64,000 nucleotides of DNA from the NCBI RefSeq assembly GCF_026410255.1, contig NZ_JAPMLL010000001.1, positions 186,001-250,000 on the forward strand. Reading direction: 5' to 3'. The notes beneath the pieces are model-generated. The model was not told the origin of the DNA and did not search any database. It saw only the letters and a list, made by a program, of their open reading frames with translations. This stretch comes from Xanthomarina sp. F1114 (GTDB lineage Bacteria; Bacteroidota; Bacteroidia; Flavobacteriales; Flavobacteriaceae). Shown in pieces: positions 26,872 through 35,379 of the stretch. The stretch's first letter is position 1. Every line of letters begins with the position of its first letter. The position numbers were made by a program, and so were the translations under genes.

Positions 26872-28206
26872 TTAATCCTTTTGACTAAGTGGTAAAAATT
26901 CTCTTCTAAATTTTATAATTAATGGAAAGCCTCTAGCCACAATCCAACAGGTAAAGGCTGTAAAAATAGCATAAAGTTTTAGACCTAAACTGTCTAACCA
27001 AAACAAAATAGGCACAAATACAAGAAATGTAGAAATCAATAAAAGGTTTCGCAATTCTTTCATTTTACCAAGACCTTTAAAAATCCCGTCAAAAATAAAA
27101 GCAATAGCACATAGAGGTTGCATGGCTAAAACCATCCAGAATATGTTATAAAACTCTTTCAAAACTTCGGGTTCCTTGGTAAAAATGGTTCCTATAGAAT
27201 AGTAGAATACCCCTCCAAGAAGGGCTAAAATTAATCCTAAAGTAATTCCATATCTAATAAGTTTATTACTTAATTCAATAAGTTTATCATACTCTTTTCC
27301 GCCTAAGAGCTTTCCAGATAATATATTTCCGGCGCTAGCATATCCATCAACAATAAATGCTCCTAAAAACCATAAATTAATTGCTATAGTATAAGCAGCT
27401 ATATATTGTTTTCCATAACTAGTAGAAAAAGCACTTGCTAAATAAAGAGTGATGTTTAAGGCTAAGGTTCTTACAAATAAATTAAGAATCATCGAGGTAA
27501 AGCGTTTCATCTCCTTATTAAAAGGCAGTGTTAATTTTAAAGAAATTGGTGTTTTCTTCAACAAATAATATCCGGACAAAACAGCCATCAATAATTGTGC
27601 AACCACGCTTGCATATGCTGCACCCTGGATATTCATGGCAGGAATATACCCTTCAATACCATAGACCAAAATAAAATCTAAAATAATATTCGATCCAGCG
27701 CCAACAATAGCGATTATCATGGGGTAATACGTATTTTGTAAACCTCTAAAAGTTCCAAAAATTGCAATAGTAAATAATGTAAAAGGAAAACCAAATACAC
27801 GAATTTTATAATATAGCACACTATTGTCTAGAATAAGATCTGAAGCATTATATAGTTTAAAAATCTGTTCGGCAAAGGGGTAGGTTACCAAAATAATTAG
27901 AATACTTAAAGAGGTAATAATAAAAATAGCCTGAGCCGGTAAGTTTTTAACCTTGTCTAAATTATTAGCGCCTACATATTGAGACACAATGGACGAAATA
28001 GCGCTTCGGGTTTGACCTAATACCCAAATTAACATAGAAATAAACGAACCAACAATACCAACAGCTGCTAAAGATTCTGTTGCGTTTATATCTATATTTC
28101 CAACAATTGCCGTGTCTGTAATAGATAAAATAGGTTCGGAGACTCCAGCTATTAAGGCTGGAATAGCTAATTTATTAATATGTTTTAGACTTATGTTTGT
28201 GCTCAC
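26872..28206 (-). CDS. MATE family efflux transporter
   Basis: Inner-membrane multidrug/toxin extrusion protein, 444 aa from the chosen start. There are twelve hydrophobic segments, and the early motif LAIPALIAGVSEPILSITDT is followed by IWVLGQ and SQYVGA, all typical of MATE. No ATG lies near the N terminus. The GTG at 28206 overlaps the TGA stop of the upstream GNAT gene (GTGA), a classic coupled start. A TTG at 28224 is the alternative. The substrate cannot be inferred. Confidence 0.9.
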   Translation of the reverse strand: MSTNISLKHINKLAIPALIAGVSEPILSITDTAIVGNIDINATESLAAVGIVGSFISMLIWVLGQTRSAISSIVSQYVGANNLDKVKNLPAQAIFIITSLSILIILVTYPFAEQIFKLYNASDLILDNSVLYYKIRVFGFPFTLFTIAIFGTFRGLQNTYYPMIIAIVGAGSNIILDFILVYGIEGYIPAMNIQGAAYASVVAQLLMAVLSGYYLLKKTPISLKLTLPFNKEMKRFTSMILNLFVRTLALNITLYLASAFSTSYGKQYIAAYTIAINLWFLGAFIVDGYASAGNILSGKLLGGKEYDKLIELSNKLIRYGITLGLILALLGGVFYYSIGTIFTKEPEVLKEFYNIFWMVLAMQPLCAIAFIFDGIFKGLGKMKELRNLLLISTFLVFVPILFWLDSLGLKLYAIFTAFTCWIVARGFPLIIKFRREFLPLSQKD

Positions 28207-28703
28207 AGGACTAGTTCGTAACAATAAAATGGGGATTCGCTTTGATTTGGAAAATATATTTCTCCCAACCGTTTATAGTTGCGAAGTTCGTAAAATTTTT
28301 GATTTCGTACGTTTTTCGAAAAGGTATCCAATCTTATAGATACAAAATGATTGTTTTTAGCTAATGTTTCAGCAAAATTCATAAGTTTTCGGGCGTAACC
28401 TTTTCCCTGCTGTTCTGGATGCACAGCTAATCTATGAATATAAATATTATTGCTATTTGGTATTAGCCATTTAATAGGAATATACTCTTTATCCATAAAG
28501 GTTGAAACAACAATACAACCTATAATTTTTGAATTAGTTTCTAAGACGTATAGTTCGTCTCTTAATACATCATTTTCAAAAGCCTTTTTACTTGGGTAGT
28601 TTTCATTCCATTGAAAAACACCTTGATTTGTCATAAAAAGAGCACAAGTCCTAGTTATTTTCAAAATACTATCAATATCCTTATAAGTAGCTTTCCGAAT
28701 CAT
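28203..28703 (-). CDS. GNAT family N-acetyltransferase
   Basis: Acetyl-CoA-dependent acyltransferase of 166 aa. The GNAT core is visible in strand 4 (IYIHRLAVHPEQQGKGYARKLM, where the Q/RxxGxG/A loop reads QQGKGYA) and the later SIRLDTFSKNVRNQKFYELRNYKRLGE. The substrate is unknown. First gene of a GNAT-MATE-microprotein operon; its stop overlaps the GTG start of the MATE gene. Confidence 0.9.
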   Translation of the reverse strand: MIRKATYKDIDSILKITRTCALFMTNQGVFQWNENYPSKKAFENDVLRDELYVLETNSKIIGCIVVSTFMDKEYIPIKWLIPNSNNIYIHRLAVHPEQQGKGYARKLMNFAETLAKNNHFVSIRLDTFSKNVRNQKFYELRNYKRLGEIYFPNQSESPFYCYELVL

Positions 28704-28713
28704 TTTTAATGTT

Positions 28714-28721
28714 TACTTTTG
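28714..28721 (+). promoter_or_regulatory. Candidate -7 box for the UspA gene
   Basis: TACTTTTG matches TAnnTTTG and lies 39 bases before the ATG at 28761. No TTG was found at the usual upstream distance. Confidence 0.4.
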
Positions 28722-28760
28722 CAAAAATTATCGTGTAAATTTAGTTTTTATTTATTGATT

Positions 28761-29558
28761 ATGAAGAATATATTAGTTCCTGTTGGTTCATCTCCAAATG
28801 CTGTAAGCCATTTACAATATGCCGTAGATTTTGCTAAGGCTTTTGGTGCAAAATTATTTGTTGTTCAAATTTATGATATCTATTCTAAAGCCGGAACCAT
28901 GATTAAGGTGGATGAAATTTTAGAACGTGAAAGTTATAATTTTTTAAAAGCGCATATTTCTAAGGTAGACACGAAAGATGTAGAAATACATATTAAAACC
29001 TATAAAGGAAAATTGGTAGAAACTATAGAATCGAGAGCTAAGTCGTTGAATATTGACCTTATTCTGTTAGAACCTAGAACAAATTCTGTTAAAGAGGAGG
29101 TTTACCTAGGAAAAACTTCAGGAAGAATAATAAAGCAAACTAATATTCCTGCATTGATAGTTCCAGAAGGCTATGTTTTCAAACCAATTATTTACATTCT
29201 AATGGCTTTAAAATCTGCTGTTATTAAGAAAGATGACGCTTTAAAACCATTACTAGATATTAAAGATCAATTTAAGTCTATCGTAAATTTATTATTGGTA
29301 AAAACACCATTTCACAATGAGGGCGATTTTGACATAGACGAGAAGTTAAAACCTGTTATAACAAACACAACTTACACTGAAAATGCAACCACTTTTCAGG
29401 GGGTTTTAGAACATTATAAAGATAATGATCCAGACTTATTGTGTGTTGTAAGACGCAAGCGTGGGTTTTTCAACAAACTATGGGAAAAGAATACAATTTT
29501 GAAAAAGGATTTTCAAAGTAACACGCTACCTGTTTTAGTTTTAAGTGGTTTGAAATAA
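28761..29558 (+). CDS. Universal stress protein, two UspA domains
   Basis: Protein of 265 aa from the ATG at 28761. A longer frame upstream would include the promoter. The first UspA domain begins MKNILVPVGSSPNAVSHLQYA and contains the family's GKTSGRIIKQTNIPALIVPEG end. A second, more divergent domain runs to the C terminus (LLCVVRRKRGFFNKLW, NTLPVLVLSG). The nucleotide-binding GxxGxxxxS pattern reads GKTSGRI in domain one. A general stress role is inferred from family. Confidence 0.9.
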   Translation: MKNILVPVGSSPNAVSHLQYAVDFAKAFGAKLFVVQIYDIYSKAGTMIKVDEILERESYNFLKAHISKVDTKDVEIHIKTYKGKLVETIESRAKSLNIDLILLEPRTNSVKEEVYLGKTSGRIIKQTNIPALIVPEGYVFKPIIYILMALKSAVIKKDDALKPLLDIKDQFKSIVNLLLVKTPFHNEGDFDIDEKLKPVITNTTYTENATTFQGVLEHYKDNDPDLLCVVRRKRGFFNKLWEKNTILKKDFQSNTLPVLVLSGLK

Positions 29559-29583
29559 ACTGGCTTTAAGTATTTATTATAGG

Positions 29584-29685
29584 GTGCTTTCTCTAAATTT
29601 TAGAACCAAAAACGGAAAATTCAATAGTAAAAAAGAACAACACAGAGCTTTAGGCATCAACCTTGAAAGCGTTAAAATAAAATAG
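29584..29685 (+). other. Possible coding remnant downstream of the UspA gene
   Basis: A short open frame beginning with GTG reads like real protein (FRTKNGKFNSKK, then HRALGINLESVKIK before a stop). It lacks an ATG and matches nothing I recognise. It could be the broken 3' end of a lost gene or chance. The rest of 29559-29705 holds nothing else I can support. Confidence 0.2.
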
Positions 29686-29705
29686 GCTGGATATATAAAA
29701 AGAAT

Positions 29706-29713
29706 TATCTTTG
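29706..29713 (+). promoter_or_regulatory. Perfect -7 box upstream of the GIY-YIG/tRNA locus
   Basis: TATCTTTG is an exact match to the best Bacteroidota -7 box. No TTG lies at the usual distance. It could drive the decayed copy, the GIY-YIG gene and the tRNA as one transcript. Confidence 0.45.
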
Positions 29714-29764
29714 CCAACTCAATTTAAGAGAATCCACTCTAAATAGGTTGAAGACATAAATTGA

Positions 29765-29860
29765 AATTTACCTCCGAGACTTTTATTGGAAGAAAGTGAC
29801 GAAAAAACAATTTGGGGATTAGCCCGCCTAAACGACTTTAGTCGGGCAGGGAGCGCTACT
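29765..29860 (+). pseudogene. Decayed copy of the GIY-YIG 3' end and tRNA-Ala 5' end
   Basis: Bases 29788-29822 match 30095-30130, the GIY-YIG C terminus running into the tRNA, at all but three positions plus one deleted G. Read in the GIY-YIG frame the copy gives GRK-stop-RKNNLG against GRRWRKNNLG, so the tryptophan codon has become a stop. After TTAG the tRNA D-arm is replaced by a hairpin (CCCGCCTAAA with TTTAGTCGGG), and then GAGCGCTAC of the tRNA reappears. The tRNA part cannot fold as a tRNA. It is read as the remnant of a former tandem unit. Confidence 0.65.
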
Positions 29861-29887
29861 AACAACCAATGGTTAGTAATTGAAATA

Positions 29888-30130
29888 ATGTATTTTATTT
29901 ATATTCTTTATAGCGATAGTTTTGATAGATATTATGTAGGAATGTCTCATAATGTTTTAGAACGATTAAGAGCGCACAATAGAGGTAAAACAAAAAGCAC
30001 TAAAGCTTTTATTCCATGGGGAATTGTTCATACGGAAGAATTTGAAACAAGAGTGCTGGCTAGAAAAAGAGAAAAATATTTAAAGTCTGCTGCTGGAAGA
30101 AGGTGGCGAAAAAATAATTTGGGGGATTAG
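29888..30130 (+). CDS. GIY-YIG domain nuclease overlapping tRNA-Ala
   Basis: Small single-domain GIY-YIG protein of 80 aa, the YhbQ/UPF0213-like type. It begins MYFIYILYS with the paired YVG in YYVGMSHN, the catalytic arginine is in LERLRAHN, and the ETRVLARKREKYLKS helix holds the catalytic glutamate (FETRVLARKRE). A longer upstream frame (TTG start) runs through the remnant and is rejected. Its last ten bases, including the TAG stop, are the first ten of the tRNA-Ala gene. A hairpin TACTAAC/GTTAGTA (29858-29878) lies directly before the start codon. Such small nucleases are of uncertain function; proximity to a tRNA hints at a site-specific mobile past. Confidence 0.88.
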   Translation: MYFIYILYSDSFDRYYVGMSHNVLERLRAHNRGKTKSTKAFIPWGIVHTEEFETRVLARKREKYLKSAAGRRWRKNNLGD

Positions 30131-30194
30131 CTCAGTTGGCTAGAGCGCTACGCTGGCAGCGTAGAGGTCATCGGTTCGAATCCGATATTCTCCA
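30121..30194 (+). tRNA. tRNA-Ala (anticodon GGC)
   Basis: A 74-base cloverleaf. The acceptor stem GGGGGAT/ATTCTCC has two G-U pairs, the D stem is GCTC/GAGC, and the anticodon stem CTACG/CGTAG has loop CTGGCAG (anticodon GGC). The T arm is ATCGG/CCGAT with loop TTCGAAT, and the discriminator is A. The CCA end is not encoded (ACA follows). The first ten bases overlap the GIY-YIG coding region. Confidence 0.95.
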
Positions 30195-30199
30195 CAAAT

Positions 30200-30235
30200 A
30201 AAAAAGCGTCTTTATTTTTATAAGGACGTTTTTTG
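30200..30235 (+). terminator. Terminator after tRNA-Ala, bidirectional
   Basis: The stem AAAAA-CGTCTTTAT / ATAAGGACG-TTTTT has a four-base loop and one bulged G, followed by T on the plus strand and by T on the minus strand. It also contains the stop codon of the convergent hydrolase gene (30218), so it probably ends both transcripts. Confidence 0.8.
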
Positions 30236-31072
30236 TTTTATAAAATCGATGCTTCTATCTATCACCAATTTCAATTTTTCTGGTAAGTGTTTATTCTGCC
30301 AAGGATGCTTTGAATCAAAGACATGATTGGTGTTTTCAATAGGCATTAAAACACTATTTGGATTCCAGGCATGTATTGCTTTTGCTTCATCAAAAGAAAC
30401 GGATAAATCCTTAACGCCATGTATAATAAGGTGAGGAATTTTAATTCGTTTTGTAGCTAATTCTATATTTAGTCGGGTTTCATTTGCTTTAAAATCTTCA
30501 TAGAACTGATAATAATGAGGCATTTGCTGCTTGGTTCTTCCGTTTAAAACATATTTAACCCCATCTTTTTTCCATGTCTCTAAATCGCCAATAGTTGCAG
30601 TTCTTTTCGCAAAATCGCATACGCTAGCCCACGTTATTAATCGTGATATTCTAGAGTCTTCCGAAGCAAAAATAGTTGCAATTCCACCTCCTCTGGAATG
30701 GCCTATTAAAGTAATGTTATTAATATCTATATCTTCAAGAAACAGATTTTCATTAGCAAGTAAATAATTCAATATATCTTTAAGGTCCTGTAGCTCTTTG
30801 GAATAATTATTTTCAGCAAAGGCGTTTAAATCTGGAAAATCTATCGGATTTTCTGTCGTACCTCCATTATGTGAAAAATTGAATTTCACAAAAAATAAGT
30901 TTTCATTTTTAAAGGCCGCAGCAGCTAACCCCCAACTTCCCCAATCTTTAAAACCTTTGTAGCCATGGCAAAAGATAACTAAAGGTTTTGGTGTTCCAGA
31001 TTTATTAAAATAAGCGTCCCAAACTATTGGCTTTTGTTGATTTATATGTAAAACAAGGTTCTTATGTATCAT
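30218..31072 (-). CDS. Alpha/beta hydrolase
   Basis: Hydrolase of 284 aa. The oxyanion-hole motif is FCHGYKGFKDWG near 33-44, the nucleophile elbow is IGHSRGG (Ser near 128), and the acid is probably the Asp in IHGVKDLSV. The catalytic His is in ENTNHVF near 250. No signal peptide. The start ATG overlaps the stop of the AddB-like gene by four bases (ATGA), so the two are co-translated. The substrate is unknown; the fold resembles dienelactone-hydrolase-like esterases. Confidence 0.88.
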   Translation of the reverse strand: MIHKNLVLHINQQKPIVWDAYFNKSGTPKPLVIFCHGYKGFKDWGSWGLAAAAFKNENLFFVKFNFSHNGGTTENPIDFPDLNAFAENNYSKELQDLKDILNYLLANENLFLEDIDINNITLIGHSRGGGIATIFASEDSRISRLITWASVCDFAKRTATIGDLETWKKDGVKYVLNGRTKQQMPHYYQFYEDFKANETRLNIELATKRIKIPHLIIHGVKDLSVSFDEAKAIHAWNPNSVLMPIENTNHVFDSKHPWQNKHLPEKLKLVIDRSIDFIKQKTSL

Positions 31073-33828
31073 GATATCTCTTTTTCAATAAAATCTATCT
31101 CTGGATTACAAATTTCTAAAATAAGCTTTTTCAATTGTGCTTCAAAAGAGTTTAAAGTGTCTTCAGATATTGCTGTGTTTTTATTCCTATCGTAAGTACT
31201 TTCTTTTTTAGCAAATTTTAAAAAACCGGAACTCAAGTTTTTAAATGAAATTATACCTCCTTCTACTGGAAGATTCACTTTTTCATCTTTAAACATGGCA
31301 TAAGCGTAACATAACACTTGGAAAGATTTGCTGTATTTTGTGTAATCTGTGGTTAAGTCTACCCAATCTAAAACCTCCACTTGATTCTGCAATACTTTTC
31401 CTGTTTTATAATCGATTATTCTGGTAGTTCCATTATACTCGTCGATTCTATCCACTTGACCCGTTATATATACTGGATAATCTAGTTCGGCCATTTCTAT
31501 TGGCACACGGTTTTCACTTTCAATACCTACAATTTTAATTTTATTTCCAGCTTTTAGTTCTTCGATTTCACGATTTAAAAAGTTGTTTAAGTAGCGCTTT
31601 GCAATTTCAAAAACTATCAGGTTTTTGCCTTTTGTAAGATCACCTTCTTTGAAGAATTCTTTAAAATAATATGTAACCCGTTCGTCGACTTGAGTTTTCA
31701 TTTTTACTACTATTTCTGCAGTAATATACTCGCCTTCAAAAGGTTTATAAAAGTCCTCTAAAGTGTTATGAATAACGTTTCCTAAAGTATTAGCAGCAAC
31801 TGTTTCCTCGACTTCCTCGTATTCCGTTATTTTTAAAATTTTCTGATTGTAAAAATCTATAGGGTTTCTAATATAGTTTGTTAAAGATGATGGCGAAAAC
31901 CCTTTTTCTGCAATCTCTTTAAGGCAATTTAAAACGGCTTGATTTTTCTTTACCTGATTGATCTCTACCTGAGGTAAACTAAGGTTTGGTAAAACCATTT
32001 TATGAGAAATATTATGGATGCCTTCTAATTCTAATTGGGTTATAAATCGGCTTTTTTCTCCTCCATTTAAAACATCCGCCTCAGTATTATATAAAATATG
32101 AATATTCTTTGCGCGCTGAATCAATCTATAAAAGTGATATGAATAAACAGCGTCCTTTTCTTTATAAGTTGGTAAGTTGTATTGCAGTTTAACATCGAAA
32201 GGAATAAACGAGTTATTACTTTTTCCTGAAGGCAAAACACCTTCGTTGACTGATGAGATAATTACAGTTTCAAAGTCTAATACTCGTGATTCCAACATTC
32301 CCATTACCTGTAATCCTTGTAAAGGTTCGCCTTTAAAATCTAAAGTTTCTGTACTCAATAAATTTTTATATACTTCAAAAAGCGTTGCAGTGTTTTTTAA
32401 ATATGGATATTTGGTTTGAAGTCTAGTTAGTTCATTGAACAACTCGTTAAATCTATAAAGGTATTCGAGATTCAATATATTATGCGACTTCTGTTTGTCC
32501 AGATAGTCCTTTATAATTAATATTAGTTTTTGAGTCTGTTTTAAAGCTATATCCGCATTGTTATTCCAATAACCAAACAAAACCTCCGTAATATTCTCAA
32601 AACCTCCTGAGAGCTCCCTTATTTTATCTGTAGTTAGATACACTAAGTTATTCTTCTTTATTGTATCTATAATCTCGGTTACTTTTGTCTTTTTATCGAC
32701 CTCAAATAAAGGACTGACGTTTTGATGTGAGAGTATGGCAATGACATCCTTATAGTAATATGTTTTGTTATTATCTTTATGTAGATAGAATAGTTTTTCA
32801 AATAAGGTAGCAAGGGGAACCGTATTTAACGGAAGTCCCATGGTAATATTTAAAGCGTCTACTGATTTAGGAAGTGAATTTAATACGGGTAATAACAAAG
32901 TCTCGTCACCTAACACAATAGCGGTTTTACTTATACTTCCGTTATCTTCTGTTAGATTATTTAGAATATGACCTATTTGTTTTGCTTGCCCAATATTTTT
33001 AGGAACTCCATAAACAGAAATACTCTTTTCTTGTATATAATTATTAGTAATCCATTTAAAGGAATTGGTTTTAAAATAAGTCCATGACGCTTTATATTTT
33101 CTAGTGAACAGCCCAGCATGATGCATTTGATTATCCAAAAAACTTTGTTCCATGTCCCAATAGATTTCAGCAAGCCCATTTTGGAGCAATTCTTGAATAA
33201 TGGTTTCTTCGGCTGTATTTAATGCATTGAAGCCAAGAAACACCAGTCTTTTATTTGAATTATTTTGAATATAGTCTTCAATATTATTTACGGCTTCTCT
33301 ATAAATTAAACCTTGGAACCCAACTTGTTTACTTGTTAGAAACTCTGTAAAATGTTTGTAATACTGATAAAGTTTATTCCAAAAAGCTAGATATTTCTTT
33401 ACAAATTCAGTTTTATTGTCTTGCAGCGACCAATGATTTATATCTTGAATAGCACTTAAATAATTAAATATCTCCTTTTGAGGAATCAGGTAACGATCAA
33501 TTTCATTAAAATCTTGAATAATAAGTTGTGCCCATTTGGAAAAAGATTCAAAGCTATCCCGCTCGACTTTTGGTGTTAATTTTATATAAACTGTATAAAA
33601 TTCGAAAAGCAACTCGGTATTAGAAATTGGTTTTAATTGAGAAAGATTGCTTGTAAATTCTTCAATACTTAGAATTTCTGGAGAAAAAACGGTTTGTTCC
33701 CATACTTGAGGAATCTGGTTTTTTAAGAAAACCCCAGCTCTTTTACTAGGCAGAACAAAAGTGAGGTTAGAAATATCTTCTGTGTTCTCTTTTAATACTT
33801 TTAGTACTTCTTGTATAAATGTTGTCAT
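31069..33828 (-). CDS. AddB/RexB-like PD-(D/E)XK nuclease
   Basis: Protein of 919 aa resembling the AddB/RexB subunit of double-strand-break repair nucleases. The N-terminal helicase-like part has LTFVLPSKRAGVFLKNQI where Walker A would be, so no active ATPase site is seen. The C-terminal PD-(D/E)XK domain has GNVIHNTLEDFY and VDRIDEYNGTTRIIDYKTG (near 790-810). The cysteines that hold the 4Fe-4S cluster in Bacillus AddB are not evident; SSLTNYIRNPIDFY sits where a Cys would be. The partner candidate is the AddA-like protein at 36595, separated by ompA and kbl. Confidence 0.85.
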   Translation of the reverse strand: MTTFIQEVLKVLKENTEDISNLTFVLPSKRAGVFLKNQIPQVWEQTVFSPEILSIEEFTSNLSQLKPISNTELLFEFYTVYIKLTPKVERDSFESFSKWAQLIIQDFNEIDRYLIPQKEIFNYLSAIQDINHWSLQDNKTEFVKKYLAFWNKLYQYYKHFTEFLTSKQVGFQGLIYREAVNNIEDYIQNNSNKRLVFLGFNALNTAEETIIQELLQNGLAEIYWDMEQSFLDNQMHHAGLFTRKYKASWTYFKTNSFKWITNNYIQEKSISVYGVPKNIGQAKQIGHILNNLTEDNGSISKTAIVLGDETLLLPVLNSLPKSVDALNITMGLPLNTVPLATLFEKLFYLHKDNNKTYYYKDVIAILSHQNVSPLFEVDKKTKVTEIIDTIKKNNLVYLTTDKIRELSGGFENITEVLFGYWNNNADIALKQTQKLILIIKDYLDKQKSHNILNLEYLYRFNELFNELTRLQTKYPYLKNTATLFEVYKNLLSTETLDFKGEPLQGLQVMGMLESRVLDFETVIISSVNEGVLPSGKSNNSFIPFDVKLQYNLPTYKEKDAVYSYHFYRLIQRAKNIHILYNTEADVLNGGEKSRFITQLELEGIHNISHKMVLPNLSLPQVEINQVKKNQAVLNCLKEIAEKGFSPSSLTNYIRNPIDFYNQKILKITEYEEVEETVAANTLGNVIHNTLEDFYKPFEGEYITAEIVVKMKTQVDERVTYYFKEFFKEGDLTKGKNLIVFEIAKRYLNNFLNREIEELKAGNKIKIVGIESENRVPIEMAELDYPVYITGQVDRIDEYNGTTRIIDYKTGKVLQNQVEVLDWVDLTTDYTKYSKSFQVLCYAYAMFKDEKVNLPVEGGIISFKNLSSGFLKFAKKESTYDRNKNTAISEDTLNSFEAQLKKLILEICNPEIDFIEKEIS

Positions 33829-33840
33829 ACTTTAAAAATA

Positions 33841-33870
33841 AAAAACGCCCCGAATAAACGGGGCGTTTTT
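33841..33870 (-). terminator. Strong terminator after ompA
   Basis: A perfect 12-base-pair stem AAAAACGCCCCG/CGGGGCGTTTTT with an AATAAA loop. It lies 25 bases after the ompA stop and 12 bases before the AddB-like start. Transcription of that gene may therefore depend on a promoter inside this gap or on read-through. Confidence 0.9.
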
Positions 33871-33895
33871 AAAACTATTTTATGTTTTAATTAGC

Positions 33896-35254
33896 TTATT
33901 TTACTAAGTTAATTTCAACTCTTCTGTTATTAGCTCTACCAGCTCTAGTTTTGTTAGAGTCTATTGGTCTAGTTTCACCATATCCTTCACTAGATAATCT
34001 ATCAGAAGCAATTCCGTTTTCGATTAAGTAGTTCATTACAGAACTAGCTCTCTCTTTAGATAACTTCATATTAAGAGCATCGCTACCTACACTATCAGTA
34101 TGACCTTCAATACTAAATTTAGCATTTGGATATTCGTTTAAGATTCCAATGATATTTGCTAATACTTCAGCTGAATGAGTTTTAATACTAGCTTTACCAG
34201 TATCGAATAAGATTGTTTTAGCGTAAGCATTTAATGCTTTCTTAACAGCCTCAGTAATTTCTGGACAACCATCGTTTGCAACAGTACCAGGCTCGTCTGG
34301 ACATTTATCATCTTTATCAGCAACACCGTCACCGTCTCTATCTGGCCAAGGACATCCTTTGTTTGCAGCAGGACCTGCTTCATTAGGACATTCGTCTAAA
34401 TGATCAGCAACACCATCGCCATCAGCATCAGGACAACCGTTTAATTCTTTTAAACCAGCAACTGTAGGACATTCGTCTAAGTGATCTGGAACACCATCTC
34501 CGTCAGTATCAGGACATCCGTTAAACTCAGCTAAACCAGGTTCGTTAGGACATTCATCTTTACTATCTTCAATACCATCACCATCAGTATCAGGACAACC
34601 GTTAAATTCAGGTAAACCAGCAACTTCTGGACAAGCATCGTCTTTATCGTAGATGCCATCTCCGTCTGTATCTTTTCCACCAAATTTAAATGTTAAACCA
34701 GCATAGTGTTGGAAGTGTGTAGATAAGTAATCTTCGAACGCGTGTTTGTATGTACTTTGAACAGTTAAGCCAATATTTTCAGATAACCAAAAGTTAAAAC
34801 CTAAAGCACCATTAAGTGTTCCTGCTCCAATTTTGTCTACCCAAGTGTAACCACCACCTATTCCTAGGTAAGGATCAATAACTTTAGACTTAAGTAATCT
34901 CCCGAAACTATATTTTACAGTTCCATCTAATCCGTAATAAGATAAATCGTTAACTTCAGAATCTCCAAAGCTTTCAATTTTGTTGATAGATCCAGTTACT
35001 CCAAAAGAGAAACCATTACTAAGGTACTTTGAAACGGATAAACTAGACAAAGAAGGAAGAATGTTCCAGTGATCACGAGCATTAAAATACTCATCAAAAT
35101 AATCACCAAGTGGAGCGTCTTCTCCTGTTGGATAGAAATCAACGGCGTTTACTCCTAGACTAATAGCCCACGGATTGTTTTCATCTTGTGCATTAATGCT
35201 GCTAAAACTTAACATAAGCAACATTGCAAACAATAATCTGCTAAGATTTTTCAT
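33896..35254 (-). CDS. OmpA family outer-membrane protein with TSP type 3 repeats
   Basis: Protein of 452 aa from the ATG at 35254; a TTG two codons upstream is the only longer start. It has a signal peptide (ending NAQDEN), then an N-terminal OmpA beta-barrel-like domain (about 20-185). Five calcium-binding thrombospondin type 3 repeats follow, each with DGDG...DECP or DACP. The C-terminal OmpA peptidoglycan-binding domain contains [10 protein letters not shown] and NRRVEINLV. It links outer membrane and wall. It has its own clear promoter and terminator. Confidence 0.95.
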   Translation of the reverse strand: MKNLSRLLFAMLLMLSFSSINAQDENNPWAISLGVNAVDFYPTGEDAPLGDYFDEYFNARDHWNILPSLSSLSVSKYLSNGFSFGVTGSINKIESFGDSEVNDLSYYGLDGTVKYSFGRLLKSKVIDPYLGIGGGYTWVDKIGAGTLNGALGFNFWLSENIGLTVQSTYKHAFEDYLSTHFQHYAGLTFKFGGKDTDGDGIYDKDDACPEVAGLPEFNGCPDTDGDGIEDSKDECPNEPGLAEFNGCPDTDGDGVPDHLDECPTVAGLKELNGCPDADGDGVADHLDECPNEAGPAANKGCPWPDRDGDGVADKDDKCPDEPGTVANDGCPEITEAVKKALNAYAKTILFDTGKASIKTHSAEVLANIIGILNEYPNAKFSIEGHTDSVGSDALNMKLSKERASSVMNYLIENGIASDRLSSEGYGETRPIDSNKTRAGRANNRRVEINLVK

Positions 35255-35289
35255 ATTCAAATATTTAATTTTTAAGTGTTAATTGTAAG

Positions 35290-35320
35290 CAAAAGTAAGT
35301 TGTTAAATATTATTAACAAA
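35290..35320 (-). promoter_or_regulatory. Canonical Bacteroidota promoter for ompA
   Basis: On the minus strand TTTG (35320-35317), 19 bases, TACTTTTG (35297-35290): a full match to the TTTG/TAnnTTTG pattern, ending 35 bases before the ATG at 35254. A second TATATTTG (35330-35323) lies just upstream. Confidence 0.75.
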
Positions 35321-35379
35321 GACAAATATAGAAAAATATTGAATAATTTACCTAAATTCTGCTTGTTTGTCTGAAATTT

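Noticed and set aside
29811-29860. Second functional tRNA-Ala gene at the decayed copy
   Set aside because: The D arm is replaced by a hairpin and no anticodon or T arm follows, so it cannot form a cloverleaf.
29786-29887. N-terminal extension of the GIY-YIG protein from a TTG
   Set aside because: The extension translates the decayed repeat and hairpin; the ATG at 29888 gives the normal family start MYFIYILYS.
35365-35375. GTTTGTCTGAA as a further copy of the small-RNA upstream motif
   Set aside because: It lies on the plus strand, is not exact and has no small-RNA body or -7 box at the right distance.
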